Shown here piece by piece: positions 35,301-49,100 of a DNA stretch of 64,000 nucleotides. The notes beneath the pieces were generated by a model. It did not search any database. It had not been told where the DNA came from and saw only the letters and a program-made list of their open reading frames with translations. Source of the DNA: Strongylocentrotus purpuratus (Eukaryota; Echinodermata; Echinoidea; Camarodonta; Strongylocentrotidae); NCBI RefSeq assembly GCF_000002235.5, contig NW_022145596.1, positions 660,001 through 724,000 on the forward strand, written 5' to 3'. Position 1 is the first letter of the stretch. The number at the start of each line of letters is the position of its first letter. Both the position numbers and the translations under genes were made by a program.

Positions 35301-38300
35301 TGCTTCTCCAGATCTTCATCACCTGTGTACTATCCATGTCCAGAGTAAGATCATTAACTGTCTAAGCTGGTATCCTGACTATGAAGAGGCTGACCAATCA
35401 GAGCCTGAGAAATTCAAAATTGACCAATCAGAAGTGAAGGAGTCTTTACCAAGCAAACCACTGGACGCAACGGAACAAAGTGCATCTGAGGAAGCTCAGA
35501 AGGAAGATCAAGACAATTGTGGCCCAACAGTAGACTGTGCAGGTGATGCACCTGTTAGTCTGTCCAAGGAAACTGGTGTTAATTTATCACATGAGACTGA
35601 TGCCGCTTTATCCGAGATGACTGGTCTATCCCAGGAGACTGGTGTGAATGTGAAGAGAAACCAGTCAGAGAGGATATACTGGCTTGCATCAGGGTCCAAT
35701 GATTATGAAGTTGAGATCTACGACTTGGCAAGTGTTCTGGGTGAGTGAAGAAAATGGTTCAGTACTGCCCTTCAGTGGTATCTTAAACCAATGTCCCCAC
35801 TAACTTATGATTTACTTTGTAAAGAGCACTCAAGACTATTGTGTTTTAATGCAAGATGTGCATGTATATTGAATTGCATTAACCTGCTTTTTAGATTCAA
35901 ATCAATTTTTTAGAAGGAAACAAGAGATCTGCATAAATCTATGACCAATGGATATTATTACAACTTTTACATCATTTCTGATATTGAAAATCAAGCAAGT
36001 TTATTTTGAGGTTTTAATGTTGTGAGAAGTCACAAAAACTTCATCAAGTTCAATATTTGATGACTGAGTAGCTTTTATTCTGATGTATTATTCTACCATT
36101 GATTAGGTAACGAAGGAAAGCCATTGTCTGTTCCAATAACGTCCAGCTATCGTTCACTGACCGGTCATACAGGAAGGGTCACAAGTTTGTCCTGGAGCCC
36201 ACATGGTGATGGTCAACTAGTCTCTACATCTTATGATAACTCAGCTCAGGTATGTTGTCTATTTCACAATAATGGAAATATGATGAAAGAAAAGTAGTAT
36301 TTCATACTCATCTCATTATATATATAGGCCAATACAGGACATGCAGTGAAACAAAGTTTGCATGTCTGTATGCAAAATAATAACCTTAATATTGACTTTG
36401 TTTAAAGGTAAAGACCAGTATTGGAAACGCCCCAATTTCAAAAAATGAAATAGAAGCTCTTATTACCAATCATGTGAAAGAATATGTTTTGACAAATACA
36501 TGATGATAAAATTTTTGCCGGGAAACCGCCTACTAATTGATATATTTGGTAAATTAGTTCATCTATTGGTATGTGAGAGATAAACGCATGTGTGACGCAC
36601 GTGTGCATATAGTCCCATATACATCTTTCTGTTTACAGTGCTTGTAACTCTGCGAAGACTGGCTCAAATTTCTTATTATTTTGATGATTCCAGACCCTTG
36701 CAGTACAGGCCAATACTTATATGCTAGATGATCAACCTTTTCTGATTGATTCCACAACGTTTCTTTCACAATGCAATCGCATGACCAGAACTCAACTTCA
36801 TCTTTAACTTCCAGTAATGCATTGTACATTAGTGTAAGAATGTAATATTTGGTGCTGTTGGATGTGAGATTATTCAGACAATACAATTAATCTAAAATCT
36901 TCTCTGTGTAGCTGTTCCCCCTGGCATGATCTTGTTCTAATGATCCTAATTGGTTTCATTCTGTGTAGGTTTGGGATGTATTGAACGGAGAACCTTCTCT
37001 GTGTAGCTGCTCCCCTTGGCATGATCTTGTTCTAATGATCCTAATTTGTTTCATTCTGTGTTGGTTTATTAGTGTTGTTTATATATTCTTGTATTAGTAT
37101 TGTTTATATATTCAAATTGTTATGATTGTACAAAACTGTAAAGCGCATAGAGAAATTTACAATTTATTATGCGCTACATAAATATACTCTATTATTATTA
37201 TTAGGTTTGGGATGTATTGAGTGGAGAACCAGTGGCAAACTTCCGAGGTCACATGGGTCGTGTATTCTCGTGTGCTTGGTCTTGCTTTGATCCTGACCTC
37301 ATCATGACCGGAGGGGAAGACTTCTGTCTCATGAAATGGCAAGTGTCAAAGGTCAATCACACCAAACCTCCTAAAAGTAAGTTCAAGCTTCAGCTAAATA
37401 TTGATATATGACATGAATCATTACACAGATATAGGGGGTGTAATATTATACTGATATCGACCGGCAGGGGTGTAATATAACATTCTTTGGACCTCTGAAG
37501 GGAGTTACATTTTCCCAAGTGGTTATATGGTCGCGAGGGAAAATATAACTCCCTTCAGGTCCGAAGAATGTTATATACCCCCTGCCAGTCAATGTCTGTT
37601 ATATTAAATAGACTTGGTTTAAAACTATAGAGGAGGGGTCCATTTTTATTTTTAAGGACAAAAATAATTGTAGAAAAAATTAGGAAAAAAATAGCATTTT
37701 GGAGAAAGAAAAATGTGGACAAAATAATTTCAAGGGAAAAAAAAATTGAGAAATAAAAATATTGATAACAAAAATTGACCCTCATTATCTGTCTAAGTCA
37801 TCTTATATCTTATGATATATTCAAATGATTATCATTTGTTTGGTAGAAATACAGAATAATAAAAACAGTGAAAGCTGCTTTAGAGACTAATTTTATAGAA
37901 AGACCACATTTCTTGTTTCCATAAAGACCACCTGCCCATAAAGACCAAATACGTTGAGTAAGAGGGATAAGGCCATAAATAAATTTTGCTCAAAGTCATC
38001 GTTATTTTCATTGAGGTGTGCATAGAAATATGATTTAGAATTTTTTTTCTAGCAATTTGTTTAATAACACAAACATGATATGATTTAATCATGAAGTGAT
38101 TAGGTCATGCATCATTTGGATTTATAAAGTGCCAAGTGATCACTGAGGTAAACGATCTGGTGAGAATCGTTTTTCCTCTTTTAAAAACGTTTCTTCATAT
38201 GCAGAATAGGTAGCTGCTTAGATATAAGCTATGTACTTGTATATTTCAATGTCATCCATTCTATGTTCTTACTTGTCAGGCAGCAGAAAGCCTTTCAAAA

Positions 38301-41300
38301 GAGCCGGAAAGAAAGGAAAGAAGTCCTCACAACCAAAACCACAGCGTAACCAGGAAGATCATGCCAATAATGATGATGTTGCCTTGGCAACAGGACCATT
38401 AGCTGATGTCAGAGATAAACAAAGCAAGGTATTTCAAGGCAATAAGATGATCATTGAATGCTTCAAAACAGAGGAATGCTGTGCATGAAGCAACTATGCT
38501 TGGTTTATTTGTAGTTACTTTGATAATAGTTTATTTATTACAACGTGATATAGGAATATAAATATGATATCTTTCTGCCAGAACAGCATTGGGAATAATG
38601 CATGCCCATTCGGGCCTCTTGTTTTCACAGTTACACTTGCAAAATTTGAATTGCTTAATTGATTTTTAAAAGTTAAACTTGTACTAGCTTATGATGAGGC
38701 CTTTCTCCAAACCCAATCACGATCCATCAGAGAGAAAATGAAATCAGATACTACAAGACCTACTTTTCTTTCATCAAAGCATGTTTCAAATTGGTCTATG
38801 ATTTGTAAGTGAACCATTTACATTATAGAAATACATGTTGATAGTGATTTAGGTCAAACATGGTATTATGATTTGTTACCTAAATTTTGTAAAATATTTC
38901 TGACAAGTATTAAATTTCTTTATCAGTAAATGGTAAGTGCACAAATATACATATATATATATATGTATAATAATAATACACAACATTTATTAGGCGCTTC
39001 ATATGGTTGTTTCTAAGCGCACCATTGTCTGACTGTAAATTACCAACCAAAACTTATTACATGTATCTCATGACTTGACAGGTTGACATGACCACAGCAA
39101 ACACCGAGATGTGTGATTCAGCTCCTCCATCAACCAATCAGACAGGAGCAGACTCTGTGACCGGAGGAGAGCAGATGGATGATGCCAAAGAGCTACTGGA
39201 GAGGAAGAAAAGAGAGCTCTTAGCTCAGGTGGAGGAGATTGAGGGAAAGATTGAAAGAGAGAAGAAATCTAATGCTGCACAATGCCAAGATGCCAGAGTC
39301 ACTACTGATGAATCATCTGTTTGTGAAGTATGAAATAAAAAGAGATTGCCCCCTTTTCAGTCAAAGAAAACTGCATAAGGTATATCGATGAGCATAAATG
39401 AAGTAGAAATTGTAAATGTACCTCTTGGTAGTTTCCAGGAGAACGATTGTGTTTAGTTTCTCTTTTAATATAGAAATACCTTTGTGTATCAATATCACTT
39501 ATATAGGTTCTTTACTTATAGGTAAATTGTTGTGCGGATAAGTGTGGTGAGGTTAAAGTCATACTCAGCTGAAGACAGCTAAGAATGAAACTAAAGGTAG
39601 TTGAGTCAAAGATAATTAGAATGATGACAAACAAGGATAATGTTGACTGCAAAATTGTTTAGCAAAGAGAATAATGAATTGTATGAACGGAAAGCATGAG
39701 TCCTAAATTCTCTCTCTCTCTCTCTCTTGAAAAGTCTAACCAACAGGAAGCATCAGTTAGAGAGAAGAATGTTGCTCTGGCAGTCATTTTAGATCGGTTA
39801 GCTCCCGAAGAAGAAGTAGAGATAGATCAAGATAAGGGAACATTCAAGGATATGACGGTCCCTGGAACAAAGAAAGGTGAGAAGAAGAACATTATCTTTC
39901 ATATTTCATCCAAGCTCAAAAATTGATATCTGATTTGAACTCTAAGTTTCAAACTTTATTCCAACCACCAAATCATATTTACTCTGCATGAAATGTTTAT
40001 AAATATCATGTTTTAAGGAGCATAAAAGTGTCATTGATTCAGGTTTAGGTCTCACATTTATTTAAAGAAACAGCTGAAGTCATTAGCGATTACAACCTGT
40101 ATTGGCAGATGTACAGGTGTATGTGTCCCCCCAAAATGTTGAGAATCATATGTATATCTGGAAGCATGTGATACCTTCTTCTTCTTCTGGTAATCTTCAA
40201 AGGGCTATGCAGCCTATCACGAAGATGAACTAAAGATTGCAAGCGGTGCAAGGAAGACAATGATTCTTGATGTGATAGTGGCATTGGATGCCTAAGGAGT
40301 AGTCCCTGGAAGTTCTCTGGACTGTCAGCATGCATTACATTACTTGAAGGCTGTTCCTTTCTGGGATAGAGCATTGGGCGAATGCAACTGATGCTCCTGT
40401 AGTGATGATCAACTGATGTTTAGCCTAAGGTGTATTGTATGCGATACATGTAGATGAATTTAAGCGTGTTGATTAATGTAAATACGGTAAAATTTGTTTC
40501 TACCACCAGGGAGACACAAGAGATACAAGTCTTTATTCCCAGTGAATGCTTCTCATGACAACAGAGGTAAAGCTTTCCTTCAACAAGATTGCATTGACCT
40601 GGTCACGCTCAAACAAGGTAAGTTTCATTAATGTTTATTTCATTTATATGATATACGCATGTGTTCAACCAGGAGAGCTATAAATAGAAGTCCTATCTGA
40701 GGGATTTAGTAATTCCAGTAGGTTATGGTTTATCAAAAGACATGGTTTCTAGTAAGGGATATGCTCAAAACAAGATCACTGCATTTGCCCTGCCACAGTT
40801 TTTCATATGTACTATCTTTAAATGAACACACAGCACATGAACAATATACGAATAACACATATAAAAGTTCAATTTAAAAAAACTTTTTTCATGAATTTGT
40901 TGCATCGTCATACTCTGATGTATAACATAAATTCATTCACATAATCCAAGTTAAGCATGATTGATGACAACACTGGTATTATTGTATGCTATAGTTCATT
41001 GCCTGGTGTGAAGGAAGTATCTTCAGTAAATGAAAATGACTTCTAAGGTAATAATGATATTTATGGTTCTGATCAATCTCCTTGTCTCATATCTTGGTCT
41101 TTTTTTAGGATTGCACATAGAAGGGAGCTCAGCCCAACCTCCTCTCCAGCTTGGTTTGTTTGTTGACAGAAAGATGACTTTGAAGATGCTCAATGACGAA
41201 GGTAACAAGAATGACAGATTTCGTTTATATCATAGGAAGAAATTCAAGGACTGTATTCCTATTAATAGCCTTTTCTACACTTGGATTTAAGAAGACAAAT

Positions 41301-43013
41301 GATGCCTAATGGAATAATCACTTGACATTGATCGGACATATTAACCTTAAAATTAAAAGTCAAACAGAAAGTTTTTGTATTCCTTATTGAGCATATATTG
41401 AAGATTAGTTGTGTTGATCTGTGGATGAGGAAAGATGCCAAGTACTGAAATTCAGAGTACTGCAGTTTTCTTGCAAAATACAAAATGTAAAGGCAAAACA
41501 AGAAAAACCTTTTATATTATTCCTTCATTTATATCTGATTTTTAGCCATTAAAGTATTCAAATGCAATTTAGCATCACTGGTTGAACCTATTGGTAGTAG
41601 TAGATTACCCCTGAGTATTAGATAAGTGATCATAAAAACATTATTTCCATTTTTCTTTTTTTTCCTAGCATGTCAGCATGGAGAGAGTAGTAACTATGAT
41701 CAGAGGAACCAGCTTCATCTATGGAAAGGTAACATTCTTCAGCCACTTAGGGAGGCTATCAAGAAAGGACAGCTCACTGATTGGCTGGTTGCAATGGCTC
41801 CCCTAGGTGAGTGAATAATAGTTTGATTGGGGTCTGGGAATTGGTTAATAGTACATACAGTAGTATACTGAATATTGCAGCCAAAAGAGGAAAAAAAAAG
41901 CAATTGTGATATTGAGATCAGAAGGAAGAAGGAGCAATAGTAGACAACATTTAAAGAAAGAGAGGGGAAACTTACAAGGAAGTCAGAGGAATAGGACAAC
42001 AGTAATGCTACGGTCACAAAGGTTCGTATGAACAATAATATTGTACGAATCTCCCTGTTTTTCCATTGTCTGAAAATTGTTCGTACGACGTTCGTAGCAG
42101 TTTGTAATAGCATTTGTGACCGAGGCTTTAGATAAAGGTATGAAGTGGAAGAAATGTAGAGAAATTAAGATAAATAAAGTGAGAATGAAGACATAAAGAA
42201 ACAAAGATGAGATGACGGATATAGGAAGACAGTTTGTGATGGGAGAAGGAAGGGGAGATAGAGAGATAGAGAGAGACAGAGAGAGACAGAGAGACAGAGA
42301 GAGACAGACAGTGAGTAAAGGGATCATTATTGATTACATACAAAGGTAACTTTCTACCAGCTAATATTAGCCTTGGGTAAAAGCCTGGTGGAGCAATAGC
42401 TGAAGCAGGAGTACTCTATTTCAAGGATCCTTATAATATACTTATTGTGTATATTATTGTTATATTGTGTTTATTGCTGTCTTTTGTGATATATTTAAGT
42501 ACTATATACTCAGTAATATAAATTATGATATTCGGGGGAACTTTTTTAAACAAGGCCACCATTGGCTTTTCCTTTGTTCTCCTATTAATTTTTAGTTGAA
42601 GTTATCGTATAAACTGAACATTCTCTGCATTTGTATGTATATATACTTGTATGTTTATTTGCTTTTGCTGTGTTTTTTATGAAAATGAAATGAATAAACG
42701 AACAAACGAATGAACGAATACTGATATGATTGATTGTATTGTAATGCTTACAGCTGGACATGATGTATGGTTACAGACCTGTGATGCTTACGCTAGGCAG
42801 CTAGAATCTCAGGATCAGATTCATCGGGCCGTCACTTTCTACCTTATCAGTCATCAGGTCTACAAGGCTATCACTATCCTCAAGAAGAATTCAATGTTTA
42901 GGTATAATATCTCTGTTTATGTTCTACCCCTAACCCACTTACTGCACATTCTTACAGATTTGACACTTTGTTATCAGTATGATGTTGGGGAGGAGTAGAA
43001 ATGTCATGATGAA

Positions 43014-43052
<39 letters not shown>

Positions 43053-43071
43053 ACTGGCGATGATGATGATA

Positions 43072-43103
<32 letters not shown>

Positions 43104-46100
43104 GATGATGATGATGATGAGGATGATGATGATGACAACGATGATGATGATGACGGTTCTTATTGGTGGTGTTGATGGCTTCTTGTATGGTCCTACGTAT
43201 TATCCACCTCTGCTAGGTGCTTGTCATGGCCCTTACTCTAAAAGAATTTTCATAGTTATTGCTTTAATCATTGAATTTAGTTTTACTTGATTCTCCTCAA
43301 GAGCCAATGTTCTACTTGCAATGGTGTCGCAGAAGATATGAATGTATACTGTATGATGCCTAAGAGTTCATATTCATATCAGTGTAGTGTTTGTATACAT
43401 GAAAATGTATATTGATGTGTTGGGATTCAGAAATGACAACAGCTAGGGAGTCCAACGTAAACTTTAGTCTTGCATTTATTCACCAAAGAAAACACAGCCC
43501 CGGCCAATACTATAACGACGAAGCAACACTAACGCTATATGCTGTCGTCCGACCCCTGATCATAAACAAAGCTTCCACCTTATTGTAGAAAGTGTAGTTC
43601 ATCAAATAAGGAGATTTCACCACATGCAGCCATGAATTGTGATCTGCCAGAAGTAAATAACAATCTCCATTAGCAGGCACAAATTAGTGCTTCTCTCCTC
43701 TCTCTCCAATCTACAATGTCTCTCTGTCCCTGCTATAGCAGCTCTGGGTGCACAGACCCCGAACAAAAGAAAATCACTCATCCACTAAAACTTACAATAG
43801 GATCCCCAATCATGCCTATAGGGTATCAGTACATTGGGCAATACAGGTACCCCCAAAAAGGCGGGAAAGTAAGGCTATTGTCTGATGAGGAAGGAGGGGG
43901 GTAGCTTACATTGTAGACTGCTCCACCTACAATTCCTTATACACTAATGCACCAATACACTATAATACATTATGGCATAATTACCTCAACATTCCATATT
44001 ACAACATATTCCCCGCAATTAATGTCATAATGTTTGATAAAAATGATACATTATTACGAGCGAAATTCCAAATCGTCACCTTTCCCCGCAATTAATGTCA
44101 TACTGTTTGACCGAGATTTTAGCGATACATGAAAATATAAGCAATGAAAATCTTTCTATAATACACTTCCCCGCAATTAATGTCATAATGTTTGACCAAA
44201 ATGTTTTTCAGTAGTATATGAAAATACAAAACAATGTTCTTTAAAACATTATGCATAGCATTAATAACACATCACATCTTAATCTGACAAGTAAATATTT
44301 AATTCTTGTCTTCAAATTCAAAACTCTCTTCTTTTTTTTTTTACTCTTGTAACGCCGATATTGGAAGCCGCAGTGGATTTCTATGCTGGCCTTTAGTTAC
44401 TCGATTAGACCTCCTACGCGGTACCTCGGGACTGGGGTTCTCAAGTTGAGAGTTGTCTATCTCATCAGGTACTATATCTCCGCTCAGATTGAGAACGTCA
44501 TCCGTACCATTTTCTTCATTCTCAACATTTGCTCCGTCGTGGTCATTTCCCTCATCTGGAATATATTCATCGTCACGAATGTCTACTCGCAGGTTGTTCT
44601 GATCCCCTGGAATATTCATCGGTCGATCCCACAAGAAAGTGAAAGAGGGGGTGTTCTCTTCTATAGAACGAGTCGAGGGGTGTTGTGACGTGGTATGGTC
44701 ACTTCTGCTTTCCTGAACAATATGAACTGGCATCTCTTCACGTGGGTCTGGAATCAGCAACCTTCTGTTCACTACTTTGGTTGGTCCTCCTAACATTGGT
44801 CGAATTTTGTAAACGTCACCCGTGTCATTTACCGCCGTGATTATGAAGGGATCTCTCAACACTTTGTCGTCAAGCTTGTGTCGACCCTCAAACGCGCACT
44901 TCTTGATCAGTACCCGGGTGCCAATGCTTAGTGTGGAACTCATTGGTAGAGCATCATGTCTGATCTTTTCACTTCTCAAGATCGCTTCCATGTTTTGCTT
45001 AGCAACCGTATGAGCATGTTGTAGCGACTTCGAATGCTCTGTAAGAAAGTCCTCATTCCAGTCTGCTTCGCTATTCCCAATTAGCTGGTCGATTGGTGTG
45101 TGCGGCTCTCTCCCATACAGGAGACGGTATGGCGATAGCCCTGTTGTTCCATGAGGGGTGCAGTTGTATAGGAAAACCAGCTGGTGGATCAGCCCAGGCC
45201 ACTTTCTCCGACGATCTGGCTCAAGGGAACGAATCATGCTGCATAACGTTCGGTTGAACCTTTCCGTTTGTCCATTGCCTTGTGGATAGTACGGTGTGGT
45301 GTGTGTCTTCTCAATTCCGTACAGTTTGCATAATTCTCGGACAAGAGAGCTCTCGAAATTTCGTCCTTGATCGGAGTGGATACGTAGTGGAGCACCGTAG
45401 TGGACTATCCAACCATCGATTAAGGCACGTGCAACAACTGCTGCAGTCTGGTTCTTGCAGGGGATTGCTCGTGCAAACTTGGTGAATGCATCAGTGATTA
45501 CCAAGACATCCTCGTATCCACCTTGACCCTTATCCAATTTCAGAAAATCGATTGCGATCAGTTCTAGGGGCTTGAATGCCAGCAAGTGTCGTCTTGGAGT
45601 TCGTATTGTCGGTGTTGGCGTCTTAGCTGCAATGCAGGCAAAGCACTTCTTGATGTGTGCTCTCACATCATTACACATTCCTGGCCAGAAACATCTTTCT
45701 CGCAGGATTGCTATGGTTCTGTTTATCCCTTGATGGCCCCATTGGTCATGAGCCATCTGTAGCATCTTCTCTTGGAGGCCTTTGGGAACTAACAACTGTC
45801 TTCTCTGTGGATGTTTGGAATCTGGTGGTCGTCTGTACAATACCCCTCCACAGTCTTTGAGGTACATGCGTTCTTTCATCCAGGACTTTGTCTCTCTGTT
45901 CTCGCTTTTCATTTCATCCTCTGGCTTCCATCCATCTCTTATGTATTGTCTGCAAGCTGACAGTGCATCATCTTGCTGCTGCAGAATCTCAAGTTTCTCT
46001 GTGGAATATGATGGGTATACTTCAGGAGCTGCCCGAGGTGCTTCTTCTGGCCCCTGATCACTGTTTACTGTAACTTCCACTGGTAAGACAGTAGTTACTG

Positions 46101-49100
46101 TCAGAGCACCGATCATCTCTCTCACCTCTTGTTCATCATTGCCAGGACAGCGGCTGAGAGCATCAGCACATTTATTGAGCTTGCCAGGGCGAAATCTGAT
46201 GTCTAGCTGAAAGGGTGCTAGCTGGGCTACCCATCGTTGTTCAGTTGCCCCCAGTTGGGCGGTTTGAAGATGGGCCAACGGGTTGTTGTCTGTGTAGACG
46301 GTACACTTTGAACCTATCAGATATCCTTTGAACTTCTCTACCACCGCCCATTTCAGTGCTAACAGTTCAATCTTGAAGCTGGAGAAGTCCGGGTAGTTAT
46401 TTTCAGCTCCACGTAGACTGCGGCTTGCGAATGAGATCGGGTGAAGGTGACCGTTTTCATCTGCCTGTGATAGACAGGCACCTAGTCCTTTGAGAGAAGC
46501 ATCGACCTCGAGAACAAACTCTTTTCCAAACTTCGGATAGGTTAGCACTGGAGTTGAGGACAGTCTTTCTTTCAGTTTTTGAAAGGATTCTTCTGCTTTG
46601 TCTGTCCACACAAACTTTGGATCCAGCATAGTCTTCTCAGGCTTCCTCTTTCTCTTCTTTTGCGACTTCTGTCCGATTAGTGCATGAAGAGGAGCTGTCA
46701 GTCTTGTGAAGTCAGGGACAAACCTCCGATAGTACGACGCAAGGCCAAGGAAAGACCTCAACTCTGATCCATTCTGGGGTGTTGGCCAACTCTCGATTCT
46801 CTCCACCTTGCTTGGATCGACCATCACGCCCTTCTCGCTGACGATGTGTCCTAAGTGGGCAACTTCTCCCCTGAACAAGTGACATTTCTCTCCTTTCAAC
46901 TTTAGACCATGCTTCGTCAACCGGGCAAAAACTTCTCCAAGTCTTTCCAAATGTTCCTCAAAAGTTCTAGAAAATACCAACACATCATCGAGGTACAGAA
47001 TTAGTTTTGTGAAGTTCATATCACTGAAGATCACCTCCATCACCCTCTGGAAGGTGCTTGGACTGTTGCAAAGACCTTGCGGCATTCTCTCAAATTCGAA
47101 GAGTCCCCATGGAACACGAAAAGCGGTCAAGGGCACAGAGTCAGGATGCATGGTGATTTGAAAGTACCCATGAGACAGATCCAGAGAAGAGAAGTATCTA
47201 GCCCCATCCATGACTTCCAGGGATTCATCAATTCTGGGTAACGGGAAAGAGTCTTTCACTGTAATCTTGTTCAATTGTCGGTAGTCGATACATAGGCGTA
47301 GGGCTCCTGATCGTTTTCTAACTAAAACGACTGGGCTTGCATATGGGCTAGCAGACCCCCTGATGATCTTTCGTTCAAGCATGTCTTGCAGAAGTTCACG
47401 AACTTCTGATGTCTCGTTGGGGTTAATTCTTCGATATGGCAGGCGTATTGTCTTGTCAGAGGTCACCTTTATCTCATGAGGGATAAGATCACACTGTCCC
47501 AAATCAAACTCATCTCTGGAAAAAGCTGCTTCATGATCTGCTAGAAGTTTAGCAATCCTAGATGCCTCATGATAGTCCATCCCACATAAGCTGAGGCCAT
47601 GAGGAAGCAATACTTCTGTTCCATCAGTGAAGGTAAACGTTTCCTGTGTAGTGATATCATTTGTTGGTTGGGTTTCTCCTCTGTGTTCGAACTGGCCAAC
47701 ATTGTCGTTGTCATCTTGAACCGATTCTGTTGTGGCAATCATTACATTACAAACATCCACCCCAAGTTGGTCCTCTCTGTTTTGAAGATGAACTTCACTT
47801 CGTTCTTCTACTTGCACAGCAGATGCCACAATTGAGTGAGGTGGTAGGATGAACTCATTTTCTCCAGCATTAATAAGGAGTAAACGTAACTCTCTATTCC
47901 CGGTAGCACAACCTTCAATCACATGAACTTGAGAACTCTCCAGCTTAGTCAGATCCTGGATGAACCAGACACTTGACTCATTGGCAGCTTCACCACCTTG
48001 AGAGGACTTCATCGCACATTCTACATGTTGTATGGTCCTGGCTGGCAACACTACCTCCAAGGCACCCGTGACAACCTCTCGTATTTGTGCATTGTCCACT
48101 CCTTTAAATTTCAAGCAGTCCTTTACTAACTGGAATTCTTCTTGAGTTTCCTCTGGTGGAAAAAAAGCTCGTAGTGCATTACATCCCAATAAAATTGGGA
48201 AGTCTTTTTGTCTAGCTCCACAAGACTCTCGGTTCACGATAAGGAACCCGACGGAAGCTTCTTTGCCGTTCAGCAATACTCGAGTGCGGATAAAGCCTTC
48301 TACAGGAACCTTTGTTGGACCCACCCCAACAATTTTTACCAGTTTTTTCAATGGGCTGACATCTCCTGCTGCTTCCTGAAGCTGCGAGTGAAATACGTCT
48401 GAGGGTATTATCGAAGCCTCTGCTCCAGTGTCTAAGACGCAACCAATTTTCACGCCGGCAACTTCTGCTATTGCGGTCGGACTTTCTGAAACCAATTCTG
48501 TTTCGCTGTCACACATTATTTCATCTATTGTCAGCGCAGCTTCTTCCAAAGTGGTCTGTCTGGAATGTGCAAATCTCGTTTCTGTGTCAATCTCCCTCTT
48601 GTCTGTTATAGGCGTGTCGGCTTGTAGCTTATGGGAGCTTTGTCCCATGGGCTCTTCTGTCTTGTCCTGTTGTTCATTGTCCCCTGCTGTTTTGCCCTCA
48701 ACAGCAGAGGAAGCTAGTTTTCCGCCTGCGGGGTGACATCCTGGTGAGGAAGGTGACGTTGGGTGGCATGTGGCAGGGATGGAGCCTGATAACGTGTTGC
48801 AGGCAAATTGAAGTTATCCTGGTTCCTGGTACCCGACTCCTGACTCCAAGCAGGAAAATCATAATTCCTCTGGATGGCATGTGGCTGGGATGGAGCCTGA
48901 TAACGCGTTGCAGGCAAATTGAAGTTATCCTGGTTCCTGGTACCCGACTCCTGACTCCAAGCAGGAAAGTCGTAATTCCTCTGGCTTCTGGGTCCATCCG
49001 AGAAGTTGTAATTAGAAGCAGCAGCGGGGAATATGTTGGTAGGCATATGTGTCATGTTGGGACACTCCCTTATAAAGTGTCCCTTCTGACCACAATGAAA

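Noticed and set aside
42979-43290. Poly-Met open frame
   Set aside because: It is an (ATG)n microsatellite in Gemin5 intron 20.
43716-43904. 62-residue open frame, repeated at 50624-50812
   Set aside because: It lies within both LTR copies and has no family feature; long terminal repeats often contain chance frames.
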